DNA from: Bacteroidota bacterium
GTDB lineage: Bacteria > Bacteroidota > Bacteroidia > Bacteroidales > Prolixibacteraceae
Reading direction: 5' to 3'
Length of the DNA: 13,968 nucleotides
NCBI GenBank assembly: GCA_030691295.1
Contig: JAUYEQ010000416.1
Location: 1-13,968 of the forward strand
Part shown: positions 8,298 to 13,968 of the stretch, in pieces
How the letters are laid out: the number at the start of each line of letters is the position of its first letter
Position numbering within the stretch: position 1 is the stretch's first letter
Translations under genes and position numbers: made by a program
The notes under the pieces: model-generated
What the model was told of the DNA's origin: nothing
The model's database searches: none
The model's input: the letters and a program-made list of their open reading frames with translations, nothing else

Positions 8298-9284
8298 ATG
8301 CAACTTAAACATTATAGTTTAACACTCCTGACCATACTGGTTGTCTTTTTTACAGCCTGTCAGGATGAAGAATACGCTCTGCCAACATTAGAAGGTGGGC
8401 TTCACAACGACTGTATCAAACGCACACTGGGTCCCAATGTGGTAGGTCTGAATATTGAATTTGCCTATGCAATGGCGCTTCCTCAGGCTGAAGGAAAAAT
8501 CATATCTGCACAGGTAGAAGCTTCTATTGCCGGAGCGCCCGCCACTTATATGGAAAACCGCTCTTTCAGTACAAATGGAAGTGGTGTAGATGTGCCTGTT
8601 ACTGTCGGTTCGGCTTCGGTGAATACCGGAACCAAAACTGAAGTAGTTTTCAGCAAAGACACCTGTGCTGCTACATTGCGTTACTACTACATTATTCCTG
8701 AAGAAGCCCGTGGCAAAACTGTTAAGTTCACTTTTTCGGCAAAAGCAAGCAACGGACAGACTGTATCTTATGAAATGGGACCATACTCCATTGCAAAAAT
8801 GGATATGAAACTTGATCTGGTAGTGAGCGATAACAACAACAGCTACATTTCTATTGCCGATATGGCTGTTTACAATGCTGCATCTGCTACAACCAATGCT
8901 GCTAATATTGATCTGGTTTATCTTTACAGGGTAATCCCCGGAATCACTTTCACACATGCGTTGGTTTCACCAGCTTCCAGTCCTGATTATTTACCCGGCG
9001 TAATATTGCCATCAGGAGTAAATAAGAGCACCAAAATATGGAAAGTATGGGCTTTGCGCGATCAGCATCTTGCACGATTACAGTATGGTGTTTTTATTGA
9101 CGATATTGATTTCGAAAAGCTTGATTTCACCGGAGCTCCAAATTATGCCATCAATTTGAGGGCAGAAGCGGGAACCTGGGTAGAAACCGCTGACGGAAAA
9201 TACAGGGCTTATATTTACTGTAATTCGATTAATAACACAGCAAAAACTATGACTGTCAGTATCAAACGTTATCCGATGCAGTAG
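8298..9284 (+). CDS. Surface lipoprotein, possible DUF4466-like, SusE/F-position
   Basis: This 328-residue protein has a signal peptide ending in a lipobox, FFTAC, with lipidated C21, followed by acidic residues (QDEEY) that often accompany surface export in Bacteroidota. The mature protein looks all-beta and two-part. The first half (about 30-170) ends VKFTFSAKASNGQTVSYEMGPY; the second half (about 175-328) starts KLDLVVSDNNNSYISIADM and includes IDLVYLYRVIPGITFTHALVSPAS. The second half recalls DUF4466 proteins of PULs, a tentative match made from memory. It has no lyase or hydrolase motif. As the last gene before the terminator in the uptake operon, a role as surface glycan-binding protein is the best guess. 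The last codons and stop (9275-9287) contain a 13-bp sequence repeated exactly downstream at 9411-9423. Confidence 0.78.
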   Translation: MQLKHYSLTLLTILVVFFTACQDEEYALPTLEGGLHNDCIKRTLGPNVVGLNIEFAYAMALPQAEGKIISAQVEASIAGAPATYMENRSFSTNGSGVDVPVTVGSASVNTGTKTEVVFSKDTCAATLRYYYIIPEEARGKTVKFTFSAKASNGQTVSYEMGPYSIAKMDMKLDLVVSDNNNSYISIADMAVYNAASATTNAANIDLVYLYRVIPGITFTHALVSPASSPDYLPGVILPSGVNKSTKIWKVWALRDQHLARLQYGVFIDDIDFEKLDFTGAPNYAINLRAEAGTWVETADGKYRAYIYCNSINNTAKTMTVSIKRYPMQ

Positions 9285-9287
9285 TCA
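9275..9287 (+). repeat. 13-bp direct repeat, copy 1 (over the stop of the 8298-9284 gene)
   Basis: GATGCAGTAGTCA occurs here across the final codons and stop (Met-Gln-stop), and again at 9411-9423 in the spacer. The copies are 136 bases apart start to start and bracket the intrinsic terminator. Chance cannot be excluded, but a short duplication or an insertion with target duplication would leave such a trace. Confidence 0.5.
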
Positions 9288-9298
9288 AAACCAAATGT

Positions 9299-9343
9299 AA
9301 AAGAGTTATTGTACTGCTAAAAGCAGTACGATAGCTCTTTTTT
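9299..9343 (+). terminator. Rho-independent terminator of the sigma/fecR/susCD uptake operon
   Basis: The left arm 9299-9317 (AAAAGAGTTATTGTACTGC) pairs with 9323-9341 (GCAGTACGATAGCTCTTTT) around a 5-base TAAAA loop. The stem has 19 pairs with only two wobble (U-G) positions, followed by a T-run ending at 9343. The wobbles are pairs only in plus-strand RNA, so the structure acts rightward. It lies 15 bases after the last lipoprotein stop and separates the uptake genes from the lyase genes. Confidence 0.9.
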
Positions 9344-9410
9344 ATTGACCACAACCTAAACCAACTAAACCTATAAAACTATAGACAGAATATTCTCTTC
9401 AATAAATTTT

Positions 9411-9423
9411 GATGCAGTAGTCA
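9411..9423 (+). repeat. 13-bp direct repeat, copy 2, within a small hairpin
   Basis: This is an exact second copy of GATGCAGTAGTCA from 9275-9287. Here it is also embedded in a short inverted repeat: TTGATG (9409-9414) and CATCAA (9422-9427). Confidence 0.5.
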
Positions 9424-9451
9424 TCAAGACAAAAAAAACTAACTATTAACT

Positions 9452-9496
9452 AGCTTTCCAAAGTTTTTTCAAGTTTATATAAACTTTGGGAAAGCT
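9452..9496. repeat. Long imperfect inverted repeat with nested palindrome upstream of the lyase operon
   Basis: AGCTTTCCAAAGTTT (9452-9466) is mirrored by AAACTTTGGGAAAGCT (9481-9496), perfect apart from one extra G, with a 14-base centre. Nested inside, AAGTTTATATAAACTT (9471-9486) is a perfect 16-bp palindrome that shares the right arm. AAGTTT at 9461, AAGTTT at 9471 and the inverted AAACTT at 9481 are spaced exactly 10 bases apart, about one helical turn. Neither strand has a T-run after the hairpin, so it is not a terminator. It ends 31 bases before ATG 9528, a position suited to an operator or a leader RNA structure. Confidence 0.6.
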
Positions 9497-9527
9497 TTAC
9501 AAAACTGGATTTCTTAATCTTATATCT

Positions 9528-10499
9528 ATGAAAACCTTGTACCTTACAATCGTATTTCAGATGTTACTTTTCACCGCTTGCGCACAGGAGAAAACATCGG
9601 AATCAAACTCCGGCACCCTGATTTTCCAATCGGGTTTTGAGCCCGGTTCGAAAGTCATTGCCAAAGGTTCAGATTCCGACATTATCGGGATTGACCGTTC
9701 ATTTTCAGGAAATAACGATTGGGAGGCCCACCTCGACAACCACCCCGAAATCGGAAATTTCAACCTGCAATACCAGGGCGGCGACTCGACCTTGCGCTTT
9801 GCTAAAATTATTCCTGAACCCGGTAATCCGTCCAATCATCTGCTTCATTTCTGGCTCGACAAACCCAATGTGGAAGGTTCAAAAGGCCGTATTCAGGCCA
9901 ATCTTTACGGTAACAAAGGGATGAAGGAGTTTTACCAGTCGGTGCGCATTTTTCTGCCCGCCGATTTTAACACAGTCCGCACCTTTCCCGACAAAATAAG
10001 CTGGCTCACCATTGCCGAATTCTGGAACAACATTACCTGGAGCCAAACGGAGCCGCACGGATTTCGAATCACGCTCGGAATCGGGAAGCCGGTTGCAGAA
10101 GAAAGCGACCTGTATTTCATTCTCGACGGGCAGGATTGCGAGTTGTTCGCCGACGGCAGCCAAAAATACACCACGCTTTGGAAGGAAACCAATCAGAAAA
10201 TAAAAGTACCGATCGGACAATGGTTTACGCTGGAGTATTACTACAAGGAAGGCGATGCCAACAACGGAAAATTCTACATGACCATTCAGCCTGATGGCGA
10301 AAAAAAGGAAATTATTTACGACCTGACCAGAATTACCCATAACACAAAAGACCCTAACCCCGATGGAGTGACCGATTTCAACCCCATTAAACTCTACACT
10401 TCCAAGAAGTTAATCGACTTTATGGGCAGTCAAAACAAAACCCTGCAAATTTACTGGGACGATTTTAAACTTTGGAAGGACAAACAGCCAAAACCTTAA
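9528..10499 (+). CDS. Lipoprotein with concanavalin-A-like jelly-roll features; candidate polysaccharide lyase
   Basis: This 323-residue protein begins at ATG 9528, not the upstream in-frame ATG 9486, because 9528 gives a proper signal peptide with lipobox FTAC and lipidated C18. The upstream start would lie inside the inverted repeat. The mature protein looks all-beta. It opens with LIFQSGFEPGS (31-41), continues with SKGRIQANLYGNKGMKEFYQ (118-137), PIGQWFTLEYYYKEGDANNG (228-247) and ends with LQIYWDDFKLW (306-316). This combination of a '.F.SGFE' entry strand, 'G.W..LEYYYKEG' and a closing 'DDFKLW' strand is typical of jelly-roll lyases and lectins (PL20/PF14099-like proteins by general resemblance). 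No family assignment is certain and catalytic residues cannot be named. It heads the lyase operon, 27 bases before the PL8-like gene, so a surface-bound endo-lyase or glycan-binding role is likely. Confidence 0.75.
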   Translation: MKTLYLTIVFQMLLFTACAQEKTSESNSGTLIFQSGFEPGSKVIAKGSDSDIIGIDRSFSGNNDWEAHLDNHPEIGNFNLQYQGGDSTLRFAKIIPEPGNPSNHLLHFWLDKPNVEGSKGRIQANLYGNKGMKEFYQSVRIFLPADFNTVRTFPDKISWLTIAEFWNNITWSQTEPHGFRITLGIGKPVAEESDLYFILDGQDCELFADGSQKYTTLWKETNQKIKVPIGQWFTLEYYYKEGDANNGKFYMTIQPDGEKKEIIYDLTRITHNTKDPNPDGVTDFNPIKLYTSKKLIDFMGSQNKTLQIYWDDFKLWKDKQPKP

Positions 10500-10526
10500 A
10501 TTCAGAAAACTTAACTAACTACAATC

Positions 10527-12677
10527 ATGAACAACAAAATTAAAGCGATACTGATTGCACTCATTTTGTTCTTTACCTTTTTGAAGGTAGATGCAGCAAC
10601 GTCAGAAATTGAACTTCTCAGGCAAAAAGTGATTGCTGAATTAATGGCTCCACCCGTAAACGAAGCAAATATCCGGGAATTGATGGCAACGCTAAAACCC
10701 GATGGAACCTGGCCGGGTATCGATTACGTGGATGTGTCGAACACCGGTTTTCAACATGCCAATCACCTGAGTAACATGGTGGAGTTGAGTCGGGCTTTTA
10801 AGAAGAAAGGAACCAAACTGAAAGGCGACAAAAAGCTTAAACTGGCCATTTATTCGGCGCTCGATTATTGGCTGGCGAACGATTTTATCTGCGAAAACTG
10901 GTGGCACAACCAAATTGGAACACCCATCGCACTGAATTCGGTTTTGCTCATCATGGATACCGACCTGACCAAAGACCGCGTTGAAAAAGCACAGCCCATG
11001 ATTGGCCGCGCGCACTTAACTGCCAGCGGCGCACGTCCGAGTGGCGACCGCATAAAAATTGCGGGCATTTTGGCCAAAAGCCTGCTTTACAGGCGCGACG
11101 AAGTTCAGTTTGCCGAAGTAATCAAAGTAATTGAAGGAGAAATCAAATTCAACACCGGACAGCGCGGTATGCAGCACGACTACAGCTTTCATCACCGCGA
11201 AGACCGCGTGAACAACACACTTTCTTATGGTACAGGCTATGCCGATGCTTTTGCCGAATGGGCTGCGTTTGTGTCGGGAACCAAATACCAGTTCTCCGAG
11301 AAACCGCTTCAGCACCTGATCGATTATTACCTCGACGGAATTTGCAAACAAATGGTTTACGGAAAGTACAACGACCCCGGTACCAAAAACCGCGACATAA
11401 CCCGCGCTGAAAGGCATCGTGCGATGGGAACCACCACTCCTGAACGTTTACTAAAAACCACCAGCTACCGAAAAAGCGAACTGGAAGAACTCATCAAAAT
11501 CCGCAAAGGCGAAGCCACTCCTACCCTGTCGTTCGCGAAATTTTTCTGGCAAACCGAGCATTTCGCCTTTCAGCGCCCCACGTTTTATACTTCCGTCAGA
11601 ATGCACTCCACGCGCAACGACAACATGGAAGTTCCATACAACGGCGAAGGTTTGATGAACCACCACCGCGGCGATGGCACCAACTACATTTCTGTAACAG
11701 GCGACGAATACACCAATATTGCCCCCGTTTACGACTGGCAGAAAATACCGGGAACAACGGTGCTTCAAAAGCCTGAAATCCCTTCTGAAAAAGAAATTCA
11801 AAAAATCGGGCTGACCGACTTTGTTGGCGCGGTTACCGATGGAAAATACGGAGCTGTTGCCTACGATTTCAAAAGCGCGCACGATCCACTTGCCGCGAAA
11901 AAAGCATGGTTCTTTTTCGACGATGAATATGTTTGCCTCGGAACAGGCATAAATTCAAGGGCAAAACTTCCGGCAGTAACTACGCTGAACCAATGTTTGC
12001 TGCGTGGCGATGTGATGTTGATGAACGGTAACCAAAAGTCAATGGTTGCAAAAGGCGAACACCAGCTTGATAAGGTGAAATGGATTTTACACGATGGCAT
12101 TGGGTATGTTTTTCCTGAAGCGCAAAACGTATTTTTATCGAACCAGGTGCAAACCGGAAGCTGGTTCAAAATTAACCGACAGTCTGATTCTCCAAAAGAT
12201 GAAGTTAGTAAAGACGTGTTCAAACTTTGGCTCGATCATGGCCCGCAACCACGAAACGCCAGCTACCAGTACATCGTTGTCCCGGCAATCACCGAACAGG
12301 AAATGGACAAAGCCGGCCAGCAAGTTAAAATCCTTTCGAATACCAGGGAAGTTCAGGCAGTCAGTCATTCAGGACTAAACATTTGCCAGATTGTATTCTA
12401 TACTTCAGGCGAATTAAAGGTTTCGGAAAATCTGACGATCGGAATGGACAGTCCGGGAACAGTAATGGTGAAAACTGATGGTGCTGCGGTAAAACAAATT
12501 TCGGTGGCCGATCCATCGCGTAAACTGGGTAAAATCCATATCACTGTTAGCCAAAAAATGGAGAAAAGCGGTGATAATTTCCGCTCATTCTGGAACGAGA
12601 AGAAAAGAGTTTCAGAAATATCGATTGATTTGCCACAAACCGTTTATGCCGGGAAAAGCGTAACAATTGAATTATAA
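10527..12677 (+). CDS. PL8-family polysaccharide lyase (chondroitin AC/hyaluronate lyase-like)
   Basis: This 716-residue secreted enzyme should cut uronic-acid-containing chains by beta-elimination. The signal peptide (about 1-23, cleavage after VDA) has no lipobox, so the protein is periplasmic or secreted. The N-terminal alpha/alpha toroid carries ENWWHNQIGTP (123-133), the family's aromatic patch and catalytic Asn (N124). DYSFHH (218-223) and LSYG (232-235) hold the candidate catalytic His (H222 or H223) and Tyr (Y234). NRDITR (288-293) holds the arginine pair and YNGEGLMN (371-378) the conserved Glu (E374). The central and C-terminal beta domains match chondroitin AC lyase of Pedobacter heparinus closely in several blocks recalled from memory (VYDWQKIPGTT; KKAWFFFDDEYVCLG; DVFKLWLDHG). 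Relative to that enzyme the His-Tyr spacing appears one residue longer. PL8 also includes xanthan lyases, so the substrate is not fixed. The next gene follows after 19 bases. Confidence 0.92.
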   Translation: MNNKIKAILIALILFFTFLKVDAATSEIELLRQKVIAELMAPPVNEANIRELMATLKPDGTWPGIDYVDVSNTGFQHANHLSNMVELSRAFKKKGTKLKGDKKLKLAIYSALDYWLANDFICENWWHNQIGTPIALNSVLLIMDTDLTKDRVEKAQPMIGRAHLTASGARPSGDRIKIAGILAKSLLYRRDEVQFAEVIKVIEGEIKFNTGQRGMQHDYSFHHREDRVNNTLSYGTGYADAFAEWAAFVSGTKYQFSEKPLQHLIDYYLDGICKQMVYGKYNDPGTKNRDITRAERHRAMGTTTPERLLKTTSYRKSELEELIKIRKGEATPTLSFAKFFWQTEHFAFQRPTFYTSVRMHSTRNDNMEVPYNGEGLMNHHRGDGTNYISVTGDEYTNIAPVYDWQKIPGTTVLQKPEIPSEKEIQKIGLTDFVGAVTDGKYGAVAYDFKSAHDPLAAKKAWFFFDDEYVCLGTGINSRAKLPAVTTLNQCLLRGDVMLMNGNQKSMVAKGEHQLDKVKWILHDGIGYVFPEAQNVFLSNQVQTGSWFKINRQSDSPKDEVSKDVFKLWLDHGPQPRNASYQYIVVPAITEQEMDKAGQQVKILSNTREVQAVSHSGLNICQIVFYTSGELKVSENLTIGMDSPGTVMVKTDGAAVKQISVADPSRKLGKIHITVSQKMEKSGDNFRSFWNEKKRVSEISIDLPQTVYAGKSVTIEL

Positions 12678-12696
12678 AAACCTAACCCATAAACAC

Positions 12697-13968
12697 ATGA
12701 ACTACTTTAAAAATGCGCTGATCATTTTATTGCTTGTCTGTTTCACCGGAGTCAGCTTCGCACAGCAATCCATTTCGGTGGAGACTATCACTGACAAACA
12801 ACATCCCCGTATCTTACTTCTGAAAGGTGAAGAACGCCAGATTGAGAAATCAATTGCGAATAGCCCGGTCTGGAAGAAAATGCACGATGCGATCCTGACA
12901 GAAAGTAACAACATTATCGCCTTGACGCCGGTTGAACGCATTCAGATTGGCCGCCGTCTGCTTGATAAATCGCGTGAAGCCTTGCGACGCATTTTCCAGC
13001 TTTCGTATGCCTGGAGGATGACCGGTGATCAGAAATATTTCGATCGCTGCGAAAAAGAAATGCTTGCTATCTCCAAATTCTCTGACTGGAATCCATCCCA
13101 TTTTCTCGACGTGGGCGAAATGACGATGGCGATGGCAATTGGTTACGACTGGCTGTTCCCTAAACTGTCAGCCGAATCGAAAAAAGCAATTCGTGAGGCC
13201 ATTGTTTACAAAGGAATTTATCCGTCGCTCGATCCCAAATACAATTCATGGCAGCGAGTAGTGAACAACTGGAACCAGGTTTGCAATGCCGGAATGACTT
13301 TCGGAGCACTCGCTGTTGCTGAAGATCATCCGGGACTATCAAAAATCATCATCGACCGCGCCATAATTTCCATTCCGCTTTCGATGGACGAATACAAACC
13401 CGATGGTGCTTATCCTGAAGGATATGGCTACTGGGGATACGGAACTTCCTTCAATGTCATGTTTTTGAGCGCCGTTGAAACCGTTTTTGCATCTGATTTC
13501 GGGCTGAATAAAACCCAGGGGTTTCTGCAAACGGCAGGATTCCTGCAAAACATGACCGGTGTTACAGGTCCGAGTTTCAACTGGGGTGACAGTGGTTCAA
13601 CTGGAGATTTGAGCCCTGCAATGTTCTGGTTTGCTCAGAAAAACAATGATCCTTCGCAATTGTGGGTCGAAAAAACTTATCTGCAACGAGACGACTTTTC
13701 ACGTTTTACCCGCGACCGTCTGCTGCCTGCCATTATGATCTGGGGAAAAGACTTGCCCCTTGACAAAGTTTCTGAACCCAAAGTGAAAGCATGGAAAGGA
13801 CAGGGCGCCAATCCGCTGGCCATGATGCGTACTTCCTGGACCGATCCGAATGCTATTTACCTTGGCTTTAAGGCCGGTTCGCCTTCGGTGAATCACGGAC
13901 ACATGGATATTGGCTCGTTCATTATGGAAGCAGATGGAGTGCGCTGGGCTTCAGATTTTGGTATGCAG
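12697..13968 (+). CDS. Heparinase II/III-family polysaccharide lyase (3' truncated by window)
   Basis: The frame runs open from ATG 12697 to the right edge: 424 codons, without a stop. The signal peptide (1-22, cleavage after SFA) has no lipobox. The first part is an alpha/alpha barrel of the alginate-lyase/heparinase type: LSYAWRMTGDQKYFDR (102-117), DVGEMTMAMAIGYDWLF (138-154), NNWNQVCNAGM (190-200) and DGAYPEGYGYWGYGT (236-250), whose tyrosines are candidates for the catalytic Tyr. The start of the C-terminal beta-sandwich shows NHGHMDIGSFIMEADGVRWASDFG (399 onward), the hallmark metal/catalytic His region of heparinase II/III proteins. The remaining beta-sandwich of roughly 150-250 residues lies outside the window. 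The family assignment is strong, but the subfamily and substrate (heparan, chondroitin, alginate, ulvan or other) cannot be fixed. It lies 19 bases after the PL8-like gene, in the same operon. Confidence 0.92.
   Translation, partial: MNYFKNALIILLLVCFTGVSFAQQSISVETITDKQHPRILLLKGEERQIEKSIANSPVWKKMHDAILTESNNIIALTPVERIQIGRRLLDKSREALRRIFQLSYAWRMTGDQKYFDRCEKEMLAISKFSDWNPSHFLDVGEMTMAMAIGYDWLFPKLSAESKKAIREAIVYKGIYPSLDPKYNSWQRVVNNWNQVCNAGMTFGALAVAEDHPGLSKIIIDRAIISIPLSMDEYKPDGAYPEGYGYWGYGTSFNVMFLSAVETVFASDFGLNKTQGFLQTAGFLQNMTGVTGPSFNWGDSGSTGDLSPAMFWFAQKNNDPSQLWVEKTYLQRDDFSRFTRDRLLPAIMIWGKDLPLDKVSEPKVKAWKGQGANPLAMMRTSWTDPNAIYLGFKAGSPSVNHGHMDIGSFIMEADGVRWASDFGMQ

Larger units (their letters stand above)
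9344..9527 (+). promoter_or_regulatory. AT-rich intergenic spacer expected to hold the promoter of the lyase operon
   Basis: No open reading frame of note is present in these 184 bases. Because a strong terminator precedes and three closely spaced lyase genes follow, a promoter is expected. No exact TAnnTTTG box is visible on the plus strand. The nearest candidates are TAAATTTTG (9403-9411) and TAAACTTTG (9480-9488 region), both with one extra base in the spacer of the box and without a convincing -33 TTG. The second would give a leader of roughly 30-35 bases before ATG 9528. The promoter may instead depend on the ECF factor or another regulator. Confidence 0.4.

Noticed and set aside
8388..8957. 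Long minus-strand open frame (189 residues) inside the second lipoprotein gene
   Set aside because: It lies wholly opposite a well-supported gene, has a low-complexity, cysteine- and serine-rich composition with no recognisable domain, and is a frame shadow.
9292..9299. A second minus-strand TAnnTTTG box (TACATTTG) pointing into the 3' end of the 8298-9284 gene
   Set aside because: It has no -33 element and no terminator downstream on the minus strand. It overlaps the base of the plus-strand terminator. Lone matches to this six-base consensus are expected several times by chance in this window.
9486..9527. Upstream in-frame ATG start for the jelly-roll lipoprotein
   Set aside because: It adds 14 residues ahead of an otherwise ideal lipoprotein signal peptide and lies inside the inverted repeat. 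ATG 9528 is far more plausible.
9879..10340. Long minus-strand open frame (153 residues) inside the jelly-roll lipoprotein gene
   Set aside because: It lies opposite a gene with a clear signal peptide and conserved features, has no domain and no promoter, and is a frame shadow.
1..13968. CRISPR arrays, tRNA or rRNA genes, insertion sequences, phage or defence genes
   Set aside because: I looked for regular repeats with spacers, tRNA-like cloverleaf sequence, transposase motifs and nuclease/helicase modules, and saw none.

Overview
The window is a polysaccharide utilization locus (PUL) from a member of the Bacteroidota. The evidence is a SusC/SusD pair preceded by an ECF sigma factor and a FecR anti-sigma factor, Bacteroidota-type lipoprotein signal peptides, and the absence of clear Shine-Dalgarno sequences before most starts. 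The SusC N-terminus resembles those of environmental Marinilabiliales/Prolixibacteraceae, but this is an impression from memory, not a search result. All recognised genes lie on the + strand.

Layout. (1) Positions 1-677 hold the C-terminal part of a class V PLP-dependent aminotransferase/cysteine desulfurase-like enzyme, probably unrelated to the PUL. (2) Positions 713-2516 hold the regulatory pair: ECF sigma factor and FecR anti-sigma factor. (3) Positions 2603-9284 hold the outer-membrane uptake module: a TonB-dependent SusC with an N-terminal STN signalling domain, its SusD lipoprotein partner, and two lipoproteins in the usual SusE/F or surface-glycan-binding position. A strong intrinsic terminator follows at 9299-9343. 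(4) A 184-base AT-rich spacer with a conspicuous inverted repeat separates this from (5), a degradative module at 9528-13968. It contains a lipoprotein with a probable concanavalin-A-like jelly-roll fold (candidate polysaccharide lyase), a PL8-type (chondroitin AC/hyaluronate lyase-like) secreted lyase, and a heparinase II/III-type secreted lyase cut by the right edge.

How it likely works. Substrate binding by SusC/SusD is signalled through the STN domain to FecR, which releases the sigma factor to raise transcription of the locus. The lyases cut a uronic-acid-containing polysaccharide, glycosaminoglycan-like by family resemblance although the true substrate is unknown. SusCD imports the oligosaccharides. 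Exo-acting, sulfatase and unsaturated-uronyl hydrolase functions would have to lie beyond the right edge or elsewhere.

The most interesting signal is on the minus strand between fecR and susC: an intrinsic terminator (stem 2527-2555, U-tract 2526-2517) lies about 40 bases downstream of a perfect Bacteroidota -7 element (2603-2596). Together they predict a small RNA of about 70-75 nt antisense to the susC 5' leader, in the same arrangement as the DonS-type cis-antisense RNAs reported for Bacteroides PULs.
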